A DNA stretch of 64,000 bases from Coenobita brevimanus (lineage: Eukaryota > Arthropoda > Malacostraca > Decapoda > Coenobitidae). Within the stretch, counting starts at the first letter, position 1. The number at the start of each line of letters is the position of its first letter. A model generated the notes under the pieces. The model saw only the letters and a program-made list of their open reading frames with translations, ran no database searches and was not told the DNA's origin. The stretch covers positions 11,371,093 through 11,435,092 of the forward strand of contig CM064690.1 in the NCBI GenBank assembly GCA_032717465.1, in the 5' to 3' direction. Position numbers and translations under genes: made by a program. Below are positions 12,978 through 23,360 of this stretch, piece by piece.

Positions 12978-13496
12978 GTAGGCCGGGCGCTCACCATGCA
13001 CTCACTCGATGTAATGCTGCTCTTAGGTGTCTGCCCTTTCCTCGCCTCCATCCTTCTTTCCTTCCATCCTCCTCTGTCTTTCTTTCCTTCATTCTTTCCT
13101 TGTCCTTCTGCTTACGGATGACTTCACACTCCTTCTTCTACCTTTCTTTCCTTCATTCTTTCCTCTTCGTTCCGCCTGTGGGTGACTCTACACTGAGTGA
13201 CAAGCCAAATGATTTCCTGTACACCAGGAAACCATTTACTACGCTGGGTGGCTACCATATAACCATATTATGGCGCCTGGTGGTTTAGTGGGTAATTAAG
13301 GCGCTCCAATCGAATTGAGCCGGTGATGGTTTATATCTTTGCGAAGGGTGGTTGAGGTTTATTGTTCACATAATGCCACTCAGGGATGAGTGAGGCTGGT
13401 CACTCTCATCTTAAATCCCAGGACCAACTTGCCTAGCCCCGAGATCCTATGCTCCTCATGGGGCAACGTAGGATTGGATGATGGATGGATGGATGT
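12978..13496 (+). mobile_element. SINE-3 repeat, copy a, with two CT-rich modules
   Basis: Begins GGGCGCTCACCATGCACTCA, then a CT-rich part with two copies of TTTCTTTCCTTCATTCTTTC (about 13079 and 13144), then GACTCTACACTGAGTGACAA, CCAGGAAACCATTTACTACG, and a tRNA-like segment GGCGCCTGGTGGTTTAGTGG at about 13272. It ends in a (GGAT)n tail. The same arrangement recurs at 21038-21500 and, reversed, at 63535-64000. A Pol III-type A box (TGGTTTAGTGGG) is plausible, while the B-box position (GGTTTATATC) is degenerate. Called SINE-like because of the tRNA-like part and the simple tail. Confidence 0.65.
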
Positions 13497-13835
13497 GTGT
13501 GTGGTAGGTTGGGTGCACCCACAGATCCCTCACGAGATGTATGGCTCTATAATGAGTGACAAGTCGATTGATTTTGTATAATTCAGGAAACTGATAAGTT
13601 GCATGGTAAACATATATACTGTATAAGAATATAGACGCTGGTGTTGTAATGAGTTAAGGCGCTCCAACTGCATGTGACCCATAATGCTCTAAATCTTCAG
13701 GGTGGTTGGGTTTTACTGTTCATGTAATGCCGCTCAGGAATGACAAACGTCACTTTCACTTGGTCCCTTACGCTCCTAATGGGGCAATACAGGATTGGGC
13801 GATGAATAGGTGGGTTGATATAAGTACGGATGGAT
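13497..13835 (+). mobile_element. SINE-3 repeat, copy b, decayed, no CT module
   Basis: Directly follows copy a. Shares GAGTGACAAG, TCAGGAAAC, GAGTTAAGGCGCTCCAA, GGTGGTTGGG, AATGCCGCTCAGG, GGGGCAA-ACAGGATTGG and a GAT/GGT tail, but lacks the CT-rich modules and is much more diverged. Confidence 0.55.
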
Positions 13836-13884
13836 GTTCGTAAAGAATGTTAGTAAGCAATTATATATCTCTCTCATCTCAACG

Positions 13885-14287
13885 CATCAGCCTTTTGAGT
13901 GTCCACTGCAGGACCGGCCTATCCCAACTGAAATGGGGACGATACAGCCAATGTATCTCTACCAAGTGGCTTAGGTTGTCTGGTAGAGATTATAATTATG
14001 TAGGGTGAGAAGTGCTTGTAATTGTAATTGTTGTTTTGGAGTGGCTTTGGATGTGTGTGTAGTCTGTGAACCTAGTGTAATCGGCCGTGCAAGCCGACTG
14101 GGTGCAAACATACTTTACGGTATGCGACACTGGTTCAACCACAGCACCCTTTGCGTCCGCCAATGCAATACGTGGCATGAAGAACGCTCCCAAAGTTTAT
14201 TACCCTGGCGGGTCGCGAACCCTCGTTCTTCAGTGTACGAAAACGCACACTTTACCACTGTACCACAGAGACTCCAATTGAGGCTCC

Positions 14288-14289
<2 letters not shown>
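13885..14289 (-). mobile_element. SINE-1 copy b, complete, reverse orientation
   Basis: Reverse complement of the SINE-1 order. The tail end is at 13885 (CATCAGCC), then GGACCGGCCTATCCC, CTACATA-like body, CCGACTGGGTGCAA, and the tRNA-like head ending at about 14275 (GTACCACAGAGACTCC). The outermost ten bases of the head, GAGGCTCCAA, are partly duplicated. (TA)n abuts the head. Confidence 0.85.
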
Positions 14290-14346
<57 letters not shown>

Positions 14347-14370
14347 CAAAGAGAGAGAGAGAGAGAGAGA
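14290..14370. repeat. (TA)n(GA)n microsatellite
   Basis: About 26 TA units, then CATACAAA and (GA)10. Touches the 5' end of SINE-1 copy b. Confidence 0.95.
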
Positions 14371-14794
14371 ATTAGCGTGGAGCTTAAAAGCTGGATTTTT
14401 TACTTATCGGTCTTATTCCTTAAAACTGTTCCACTTCAAGTAAATAATATTAGGAAAAAAGTTTGAGCTTCCTAGTTAAATATTTACAGGTAACTCAATC
14501 ATCACAAAGAATAAAAAAAATACCAGATATGTTAACAAAGCTGCGGAAACAAATTGTGTATAATTTTCTTATTGTTATCCAACATGCTTAACTGCTTACG
14601 TTGATATTTATGTTCATCAACAGTTTGTCACGTACAGTACATGTCTTAAAGGTCGTAGAAATGCAACAAAATCAGTGTAGTCCACAAGGTCCAGTCAATA
14701 TCTGTCTCTTGCTCTCTGGATAAAGCTGTCGATGTTGCTCAGTGATTTGTAATAAGAACTGAAGTTGTGACTCGTCTTCTGTTAAAAGGCCACT

Positions 14795-16738
14795 GTATTC
14801 TTGAATCAGAGCAACGCCACATTCAGCACGATCATTGACCACTTTGATGGCATGGATAGTCTTTGCAGCTTCCTGGTCCCCGAAGCAGCAAGTATCTATG
14901 ATGATTATGCGGACAATATTCTTGGTAGAATTACCATTAGTAAGGAGAACGTATTGAGAGAAATTAAAAAGATAAAATCTCAGAATCGCCAGGTTCGGAC
15001 TTTATATGGAAAAAAAAAAAAAAAAAAAAAGAGCTATGTCAGCCACTTTTAACGTTATTTAATGATTCTTTAAATTTAGAAGTTCCAGAGGCGTGGAAGA
15101 CCTTAAATGTAGTGCACATTTTTAAAAGGAGTGATGAAGCATCTGCGTCAAATTATAGTCCGATATGCCTAACGTCAATAGCAGTAAAAATGCTAAAGTC
15201 AATTTTGGTAAACAAAATTGGGAACACTTAGAAAGATTTAATCTTATAAATTAATGAAAGTCAGCATGGATTCAGGCAAGGGAGATCCTGCCTTACAAAC
15301 TTGTTGTCTTTGTTCTCAGAAGTCTATGAGGCAGTAGACAGCAATAAAGCTTACGATATTATTTATCTGGACTTCGGTAAAGCATTTGATGGGGTCTCAC
15401 ATGAAAGGTTAGTTAAAAAGGTTCGAGCACAAGGTACAAACGGCGATATCTTAAAATGGATAGAATCCTGGTTGAAGGGACGAAAGCAGAGAGTATTAAT
15501 AAATGGAACTAAGTCGGATTGGGGATTAGTAACAAGTTGTGTACTACAGGGATCAGAACTCAGTCCCTTATTATTCTATTTATATGTAAAGTACCTAGAT
15601 TTAGGATTCACCAGCAGTATTAGCAAAACTGCCGATGACACAAAAATAGGGAGAATCATAAACTAGAGTGACGATTGCCTTAACTTACAAGAGGACTTCG
15701 ATATATTGTCGAAATGGTCTGAAAATTGGCAAATAGAATTTAACGTTGAAAAATGTAAAGTATTTAACATAGGCAAGACCACTAGAGATACTAAATACAA
15801 CTTGGATAACAAAGAAATTAGTGAATCGGAATGCGAGAAAGATCTAGGAGTAATGGTTAGTAAAGACCTCAGACCAAGGCAATAGTGTGTTAATGCAAGA
15901 AATAAAGCTAAATAGGGACCTAGGATTTATTTCACGAAGCGTCAGCAATAGGACATCTAAAGTATTATTGTATCTTTATCTAGCATTAGCAAGGCCATAT
16001 TCAAATTGCACCGTTCAGTTTTGGTGTATTTACTATAGCATGAATATAAATTCCTTAGAAAATATTCAGAGAAGAATGACAAAATTGTTACATGATGTTA
16101 GGAACCTTTCATATGAAGGCAGACTAAAAAGACTAAATCTGCACTTGCTAGAAAAGCATAAAGTAAGGGGAGACTTAATTGAGATGTTTAAGTGAATGAA
16201 GGGAATAAATAAGGAAGATATCAGCAAGGTACTTAGAAAGAGCATACAGGATAGAACTAGAAGTAGTGGTTTTAAACTAGACAAATTTCATTTTGGTAAT
16301 GAAATAAGTAGAAACTGGCTTGGCAATAGAGAAGTAGACGAATGGAATAAACCGGTACCTAGTAATGTAGTTGCTGCCCCTTCATTGAGAGTTTCAAGCA
16401 TAGGCTAGATAAGTATTTGACAATTAGGGGGTGGGTATTAAAAAAAATATCTCATAATCAGTTCTAATTCATTATTTTTCCTTTTCAGTTTACATTAGGA
16501 CAGTCTCTTTTTCTCCTTTCACACTTTTCCATAAAATGTCCACGCAGGTTTTTGTATACTGCATGGTGTGCTGACTTCCTGCCGGCTTCGGCTGGATAGT
16601 TTGGAGGGCAGGGGGAAAGCATTCCTTTTTGCTGTCCTCATCTCATTCTAGTAGTTCAGTTACTCTTCTAGGAGCTGTCTAACATAGGCCAACCGGCGTA
16701 CTGCAGTAATCCTCTCCTCTAATGTTCTTATGTTCCTG
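14795..16738 (+). pseudogene. CR1/Rex-like LINE, 5'-truncated ORF2
   Basis: Non-LTR reverse transcriptase remains, read across frames: a DYADNILGRITISKENVLRE-like entry, NYSPICLTSIAVKML, SQHGFRQGRSCLTNLL, the RT block IIYLDFGKAFDGVSHERL (15359), LVTSCVLQGSELSPLLFYLY, the catalytic SKTADDTKIG (15622), NWQIEFNVEKCKVFNIG, and the C-terminal blocks QRRMTKLLHDVRNLSYEGRL (16070) and KHKVRGDLIEMFK. An A run at 15009-15030 and several stops break it. The 3' part ends TAATGTTCTTATGTTCC at about 16738, in the style of CR1 3' repeats. Different family from the LINE at 28.8 kb. Confidence 0.8.
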
Positions 16739-16959
16739 GAAGTCTTCCTCTGTCACTCATATTTTTTTTTTTTTTTTTTTTTTATGCGAGGAAGAAGGAA
16801 CCAAAGGCCATGAGCCCGCAGTAACAGTTCCCTCCAAGAGAAAAACAAAATACAATAGAGAGCCAAATTCAAGATCCGATCATATGTCTGGATAGACTTT
16901 GAGAAATGGATCTGGAAGCTCCAAAGTTTCAAAGTCATATTCTTGACAGAGACAAAATC

Positions 16960-18720
16960 TTCAAGGGTTTCGTCCCTGAATGAATTTTAATTGAGACTGA
17001 TTCTTTTTGTTTGACCTTGGTCAACTTCATCATCCTTTTTCATGAAGCTCATCATCGGCCTCTTTGTTGAAGTACTTACATGGTTGTCAAATAGGGCCAA
17101 TCCAATTAATTCCGGTGACAGGTACATCAAGTGATCAGGAAACTTCTGTGTTGTAGCCTTCGATGTTCAGGATTGAGTGTGGTGTAATTCAGAAGTGATT
17201 TCAACAGCAGGAATTCGTTGTATGGAGCACTGGCTGCTAGGAAAACCATTATCCAAGCCTTCAGATAAACACTTACTGCAAAAACACACTTCATGGAGTC
17301 CTTTTTCTTCTTTCGGTGTCAGGATGAATTGGCCACGAAACATCCAGATCGTCAAAGAATAAAAAAACTTTAGGCATCCATTAAGCACGGTGCATAGCCC
17401 TAGGTGCAATGAATCAGACTCCTCTTGCTGGAACAGCTCCAAGAAAGGCAATGACCTATTCTAAAAATTCCCTATAGTCATGTCTTGGCTGGTTCTCTTC
17501 CAAATGTCTAGTTGCGAACTCAATGGTGCTTTTACCAATGTCTTCAACTGGACCGAATATAGTATTGTTCGCCTTTCATGTTTCATATTTCTCTTTACCA
17601 ACAAATGCCCAGTATTCTTTGAAATGCTTTCAGAGAGGAACCTTAGGACATGACATGATACCCAGACAAACTTGAAACACCGTGCCAATGACCAATTTTA
17701 TGATGTCTACATGCTACTGATAGCAACTCCTTACTATTTTTTTTTTTTTTTTAAGAGGACACAAGTACCAGCAATCTGACTGGTGTTCGAGCTGGTTGTA
17801 TCAAGACACATAGCACGAAGACTGTTAGTTACACCCTAGTCTTCCAATGCCCTCTGAATGGCTGTTGCCTGGGCCTCGTTGGTTCTACTTGGCAGCTTCG
17901 TGACTGTTAGCAACTGGGAAAGTCCTCTGCCAGAAACAATCAATTAACCTGTTCTTTGCTAGTCAGGTCAGCAATTAGTCTGTCATCCCTCTGAACAACC
18001 AAAGGCACATTGCTTTGGAACTCTGCTTTTAACTCTGCTGCTTGCTTAGCTCTATGTCTCATTCTCTGCCTGTGAATCGAGTCACGATTGACAGCACGAT
18101 CATCAGTGCTAGGGCCTAAGCTCTTGGATGTTTCAGCAATAACAAATGTTGCTTTCCGATCTGACATCTTCAATCTGTCTAAAGTTGCTGCAAGTTCTGG
18201 AGTGAAAACATTGTTTCTACCACACTTTCTCTTTGTCAAAGCCTGAAATATGCAGCCTTCATCACCTAGGTCACTAGCTGTTTCGTACTGATTGCTGCCT
18301 GCATCCTCTTCACTAGAGCTAGCACCTGATGATATCAGTGATACTGTTTCAGTTTCCCTTCTTTGCATGTCTTCCAATCGACTACACCTTCCAAGATTCT
18401 GCTCCTTCCTGTCTTCTGAATGCTTTTCTTTTGCAACTGATGTTCCATCAATACCAGCCACTGATCCTCTTCTTCCATGTTTACGCTGAGATTGCAAAAA
18501 AATCCTTGTCCTCAACAATAGTCATCATCCTGAGAGCATCTGCACGAGCAATTTGAAAGAGATCATCAAGCTTGAAGACAAACTCAGCTTCTCTGGCTTC
18601 CTGTGTTACAGGCTGCAGCCCCTTGTTCTTCTTAAGCAAATGTCATACTTCAAATGTCTGCTCTAGCTTTGTATGGCAGTTCTTGGATCTCTTACTGGGA
18701 CTCTTGCCTTCTGTCAGAAC
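16960..18720 (-). pseudogene. Decayed multicopy hypothetical gene (FTPELAA family)
   Basis: Minus-strand coding remnants in several frames. The best frame is 17940-18518: acidic/Ser-rich, then FTPELAATLDRLKMSDRKAT, FVIAET, AVNRDSIHRQRMRHRAKQAA and NVPLVVQRDDRLIADLTSKE. Upstream (about 18540-18600) TQEAREAEFVFKLDDLFQIA can be read. Downstream (17167-17451) comes IWMFRGQFILTPKEEKGLHE. These blocks, in this order, belong to a hypothetical-protein family I recall as highly multicopy in crustaceans, aphids and cnidarians, probably of mobile-element origin. No biochemical function is known to me. Multiple stops and shifts make this a relic. A T run (16761-16783) borders the 3' side. Confidence 0.5.
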
Positions 18721-19069
18721 TTTTTAAATTCTGCTATTTTAGCTGATGATTACTGTCGGATAGTTTCCTTCCATTTCAGATGGTGATGTAGAAAGAAACC
18801 AAGTGCCAAGCATTGTGAAGGGATTTTATTTCCTGATAATTTACTGTAGTGGCAGAGGATCCAAGCCGATAAACTTCAGTTTGGAATCTAGTTCCAGCTG
18901 CCATATTCCGCTCATGTGAATCAACCTGACAAAAAACAGTAGAACAAAATTACTCAAAGTGAAAAACCAAAAGATTGTACAAATGAATATATTTAAACCG
19001 CAGAGGCTGTCTTGTTTTAAAAAAATCATAATCAAAATCATTAAACATAAGCATTTATACGCAACTGTT
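18721..19069 (-). other. Coding-like remnants upstream of the FTPELAA pseudogene
   Basis: On the minus strand near 18920-18840, VDSHERNMAAGTRFQTEVYR reads openly, which may be an upstream exon or tail of a neighbouring relic. Nothing else is supported. Confidence 0.25.
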
Positions 19070-19848
19070 TTAACCCGCTGAATGTCAATGCTGTTTTAAA
19101 ACGGTCTGACATAATTCCACTACCAGTGCCAGTGCCATTTTAAAACGGTTTTAAATAAAAAAAATCACTGTGACCGCATTTCTCAAGAGTTGTGGATAAA
19201 AATTGGCAGAGATGTAATGTAACTGTTCCTCTACCATCCCCCAGACTGTCAAGGCCATACACTCACTCGCTCACCCCCTCACGCTCTGCCTGCCTCACTC
19301 TGCCTGTGTGCCTCACCCTGTGCTGTACATAGTGAAGGCATATTGTAAATATTTTCACATAAGTGTAAGTTGTAAATATTTTCTTAAAAGTATAAGGACT
19401 ATATAGTAAAGTCAAGTTGTAAATATCTTCTTGTAAGTGCCAGGACTGTACATAATGAAGTCAGATTGTACCTAGCTTCAAGTAAGTGTAAGATAATGCA
19501 TTCACAGTGAGAAAGACACGCAAATTGTGATAGATGATGAAATAATAACTAATCACAAAAGTGAACTGAACATTGCTATACCTTCCCAGCATAAATACCT
19601 GAGTATACCTTACATAGAAAACAGCTTTCTCTCACCTACATGGTAAGCGTGAGAGAGCGGCTATACCTGTGTACGAGTAATCAGGACTCAATAAAACCCA
19701 TGTTCGGGCTTTGGTGAGCATTTTAATGGTGAAATTTGTTGTTTTCACATCAAAATCTATTATTTTAGCTAAAAAAGAAAAAGGTCGAAAAATGGCCAGC
19801 ACGGAGGCGACCCATAGGGCTAAAAATAGTTGGCACATGATGGATTAA
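19070..19848 (+). mobile_element. TTAA element, family D, short copy (D1, 779 bp)
   Basis: Bounded by TTAA at 19070-19073 and 19845-19848. The left end CCCGCTGAATG matches the right end of the longer family member at 60993-62518 (CCCTCTGTATG). Two palindromic motifs built on TTTTAAAA lie 19092-19104 and 19134-19148 (CTGTTTTAAAACGG; GCCATTTTAAAACGG). The right half shares CACATCAAAATCTAT and GGTCGAAAA-TGGCC with D2. It has lost the coding exon kept in D2, so it is an internal-deletion derivative. A piggyBac-type origin is inferred from the TTAA edges and CCC ends. Confidence 0.65.
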
Positions 19849-20146
19849 GAGAATAAGATATATTTACCTGCAGTTCCATGCTACTCAGTTGATCAGAAAC
19901 GTGTGTTGCAACAATTTTGCACTTGCTACCAATAAACTTCAATAGCACCAGTTTAACACTTTTATGATACATTTTTTTCATTCTGTAAAACATGCACAAC
20001 TGAATTATAAATATCTGGGACAAAAATGATGATGTCAGCATATTGACCAAGTAATTCAACAGGATGGGAATTTATAACATTGGAAATTCTGATTCCGAAC
20101 TTACACTGAACATTGCAGCATCGTGTATTGTCTGCCCAGAAAAAGT
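19849..20146. other. Short stretch with a minus-strand coding-like remnant
   Basis: On the minus strand about 19990-19870 reads KLVLLKFIGSKCKIVATHVS, then SDQLSSMELQ. I do not recognise the protein. It may be an upstream exon of the relic at 16960-18720, separated from it by family D element D1. Confidence 0.2.
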
Positions 20147-20301
20147 CGTGTCTTCGTTCCGAACCCCGTAAATATTCGAACAGATAAGTGGAAGCAGCAG
20201 GGATAGCTTCACAAGTCTGGCAATTGTGTCAGACCAGACTGTGATGGGGGTAAGTGGTCTGGGGGTGGAGGTGGAATAGTGGAGGAATTGTGTGCTGTCA
20301 T
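20147..20301 (+). repeat. Long inverted repeat, left arm (about 155 bp)
   Basis: Reverse complement of 21601-21748 with scattered differences. Shared blocks include CGTTCCGAACCC, GTAAATATTCGAACAG, CAGGGATAGCTTCACAAGTC and GGTGGTGGGGGT-like sequence. See the right arm. Confidence 0.75.
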
Positions 20302-21037
20302 GTTTTATGTACCATGCATTACTGTAGAGTGGATAGTGTTGGGAATAACATACTGGGTAATAGGGTTATAGTCAACTTTTGTCACTGTGATGTCACTAAA
20401 TGTCTACATATGCATCATCTTGAGTTTACATGTAATCAAAATGTACCAAAATTCCTTATATGCCTACATGATTTGTCATGTCTAATTCATCTTTAATACT
20501 TGGAATACTTCAGGGGACGGAATAATGGTGGAATATGTTTCATAATGAGTGTTTGGAATTTAATGAAAAGTCATTATGATAATATAAAACAACGTTTATT
20601 AGTGATAACATGCATACCCCCCTCTATTTCCTGTCGTCTAATATACTGTAGATAACTGAATGACTGTCAAGATATGACTATATGCTGGTGGGTGTATATC
20701 TTGATTACATCACCTTGCGTAACACCTGTGGCTGGGTTTCCCTCACCCTTTTACTAAAACACTAACTACTGTACTTGTGGAAACAAATGCTTTTCTCATT
20801 AGAACTGTGAAGGCACGGCATGCTTCTGTGCCACGCCACACATCATGTCATGTTCAGATGGTAAACATGCAGTAAAAACACAGCTGTTTGTCCTATACTC
20901 CGATGTTATGTGGCTAGTTGATACCCAGCGGAAGGGGTGTGGCAGGAAGGTGGGGAGGGGGCAGGGTAGCACCTCATCATTTCTGGTAACAATTGTTTAG
21001 CTACACGTTCTAAGCATTATTTCAGGTTAAAGATATG
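20302..21037. other. Gene-free stretch inside the inverted-repeat pair
   Basis: AT-rich, no credible coding frame, no clear repeat. This is the presumed unique core, together with the SINE-3 insertion that follows, of a possible element with long inverted ends. Confidence 0.4.
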
Positions 21038-21500
21038 TGGCAGGTGGGGGAGCTCATCATCCACTCACTCGATGTAGTGCTGTTTTGTGTGTCTGCTCTT
21101 TCCTCTCTTCGATCCTTCTTCTTCTGTCTTTCTTTCCTTCATTCTTTCCTCTTCCTTTTGCCTATGAGTGACTCTACACTGAGTGGCAAGCCAAATGGTT
21201 TCTTGTACTCCAGGAAAACATTTACTACTCTGGGTGGTTACCATATAACTAAATTATGGCACCTGGTGATTTAGTGAGTAATTAAGACACTCCAATCGGA
21301 TTGAGCCAGTGCAGATTAATATCCAAGGGATGGCTGGGGTTTATTGCTCACATATGCTTATTGCTTACGTATAGATTGCTCAGGGATGAGTGAGGCTGGT
21401 CACTTTCATCTTAAACGTCAGGACCAACTTGCCTAGCCCCGGACTCCTTCGTTTCTCATGGGATAAAATAGGAATAGATGATGGATGGATGGATGGACGA
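21038..21500 (+). mobile_element. SINE-3 repeat, copy c, one CT module
   Basis: Same order as the copy at 12978: CCACTCACTCGATGTAGTGC, one CT-rich module with TTTCTTTCCTTCATTCTTTC, GACTCTACACTGAGTGGCAA, CCAGGAAAACATTTACTACT, the tRNA-like ATGGCACCTGGTGATTTAGT, then a (GGAT)n tail ending near 21497. It has one CT module where other copies have two. Confidence 0.65.
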
Positions 21501-21600
21501 TACAATTCACTATTTACAGGTATTAAATCAGGTGTAATACAACCTTTAGCACATTTACTCTGCGGTGTATTGCTAGACTACACTGCGAACAATATCTACA

Positions 21601-21748
21601 GCACACACATCCTCCACTACCCCACTTCCAGCCCCAAGCCATTCACCCCCACCACCGTCTGGTCTGACAGTTGCCAGACTTGTGAAGCTATCCCTGTTGC
21701 TTCCGCTTACCTGTTCGAATATTTACTGGGTTCGGAACGAAGACACAA
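21601..21748 (-). repeat. Long inverted repeat, right arm (about 150 bp)
   Basis: Inverted partner of 20147-20301. The pair encloses 1.3 kb. Either these are the ends of one non-autonomous transposon with unusually long inverted repeats, or two opposed copies of a 150-bp dispersed repeat. Clear target duplications were not seen outside the arms. Confidence 0.7.
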
Positions 21749-22067
21749 GTTATTTGGCTGACTATACAGCTATACTGTAGCAGGCTTATTCATCAGCTTA
21801 CATACAGGATGATAATGATACAGTAATATGACTTGCCTAATTGTAGTTCACACTGTTGCAGTGATATGAGTCACCATAAAAGTGAATGCCCAGTGGGAAC
21901 CATTATTAGATGCATTCAGAACATCAGTGTTGTTGAGCTCCCAGCAACTGTTCACCAAATTCATTGATATTCTCCATGATTATTTTTTTTCGTATATTCG
22001 AACAAAGTTAAAAAGGAAGAATGTAACATTTTAAAAAGTCAAAAAATACGCTCCAACCCAGTATATC
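21749..22067. other. Gene-free stretch
   Basis: AT-rich, without a recognisable feature before the SINE-1 tail at 22068. Confidence 0.4.
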
Positions 22068-22253
22068 ATCAGCAGCAGCAGCAGTTGTCCACTGTAGGAC
22101 CGGCCTATCCCTACCGAAGCAGGGACGATACAGCCAATGTATCTACCCAGTGGCTTAGGCTGTCTGGTAGAGACTGTATGTAGGGTGAGAAGTGCTTGTG
22201 AGTTTGACTAATGTTGGAGTGGCTTTGGATGTGTGTAGTCTGTGAACCAAGTG

Positions 22254-22257
<4 letters not shown>
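22068..22257 (-). mobile_element. SINE-1 copy c, 5'-truncated
   Basis: Has the (CAG/GAT)-type tail, GGACCGGCCTATCCCTACCG, the CTGTATGTAGGGTGAGAAGT block and GTCTGTGAACCAAGTGTAA. It stops there, replaced by (TA)18, so the tRNA head and the first third of the body are absent. Confidence 0.8.

Positions 22258-22291
<34 letters not shown>
22257..22291. repeat. (TA)n microsatellite
   Basis: About 17 TA units joining truncated SINE-1 copy c to the RTE-A 3' end. Confidence 0.95.
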
Positions 22292-23110
22292 TGTCACACG
22301 CCTCAATCCCGTAAGGGGTGGCCACAAACAAATCTCCTCCATGTCGACTTGTCAAACATCATTTCACTGCCCTACTCCCAGCTCACACAGTCCTCTCTCA
22401 TATACCTCTCCACTTTATCCCTTCACCTCATTCTCGGCCTCCCTTTCCCTCCCCCCCCCTCCACCTCACTCGCACACACTCTCCTCGTTAATCTCTCGTT
22501 CTCCATCCTCTGCACATGGCGAAACCGTCTCAGTGTATTCCTCCTAACGCTTTCTATCACATCTACATCCACACCACAAGGTTCCTTCACTTCCTGTCTC
22601 TCCACGTAACTCCTCATGCTCCTCTCAAATAACCCATTCTCATTGCTCTCACTCCTGACTTATGTCCTTCCAACAAGATCCAAGCTTCACTTCCATATGT
22701 TAGAGTTGGGATCACAATACATTTTTTTTTTTTATGTGTCCGACTCTGGGCATAGGCTTCTACGCCTGCTATCAAGGCCCAGCAGTCCTCCTACATACCG
22801 TACACCTCTACATGTCACCACTTCGGCGCTAAGACCCGCCGTCCATATTGAATACATGCTAGGGCTGTCTCATACAAGACTGGTGTATTGGTAATAGCGG
22901 GGGTATTTTTACGACATGTTGGCAGGTCTTCTGGTAGGTCAGTAATGAAATTCAAATCCTTAAACTGTTCCCTGCCCCAGCCGGGATTTGAACCTGGGTC
23001 CTTTAGGACCGCACGCCACCTCTCTACCGATTGAGCTACCGCCTCCCCCTTTCTTACTTCCATGCTCACTTCCCTGTTCCTTATCACTGCTTTCAAAGAA
23101 CCAGCAATAA
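22292..23110 (-). pseudogene. RTE-A LINE 3' fragment split by SINE-2
   Basis: On the minus strand the end of ORF2 reads AGSLKAVIRNREVSMEV (about 23105-23055), is cut by a SINE, and resumes with the TYGSEAW-type region, then the RRNTLRRFRHVQRMENERLT and GRPRMR blocks, ending in the LINE 3' terminus beside (TA)n at about 22293. Same family as 9842-11880. It is truncated and cannot code for a working enzyme. Confidence 0.8.
22722..23050 (-). mobile_element. SINE-2 copy a, tRNA-headed, inside the RTE-A fragment
   Basis: The head at about 23049 reads GAGGCGGTAGCTCAATCGGT, a tRNA 5' half with A box. GGTTCAAATCCC follows as B box near 22990. The body contains CAGGGAACAGTTTAAGGATT, ACATGTCGTAAAA, GGCGCTAAG-type and CCCAGAGTCGGACACATAAA blocks, then an A-rich tail (T run at 22722-22733 on this strand). 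A second copy is at 51023-51348. The open frame through it is accidental. Confidence 0.8.
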
Positions 23111-23360
23111 TCCATATGCCACACTGGTCAACAGCCAAAATGGTTCTCGTACGTGAGTATGTGTCCCTGACTAATTTTTAGCACTGATTTCAAATCTCAT
23201 ATTCAGTTTGTGCTATCGGACCAGGTTTCATGAATATCAGACTGAAAATTTATTCAATGTGGCATAATAATTCTCAACTTTGTAACATAAATTGAGGCAC
23301 ACACAGATAATATTGTGATGATTTATGGTACAAAAATATGGAAATCCAATGCACATTTTA

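Noticed and set aside
22815..23138. 107-codon minus-strand gene
   Set aside because: It runs from RTE-A codons into a SINE-2 body; accidental fusion frame.
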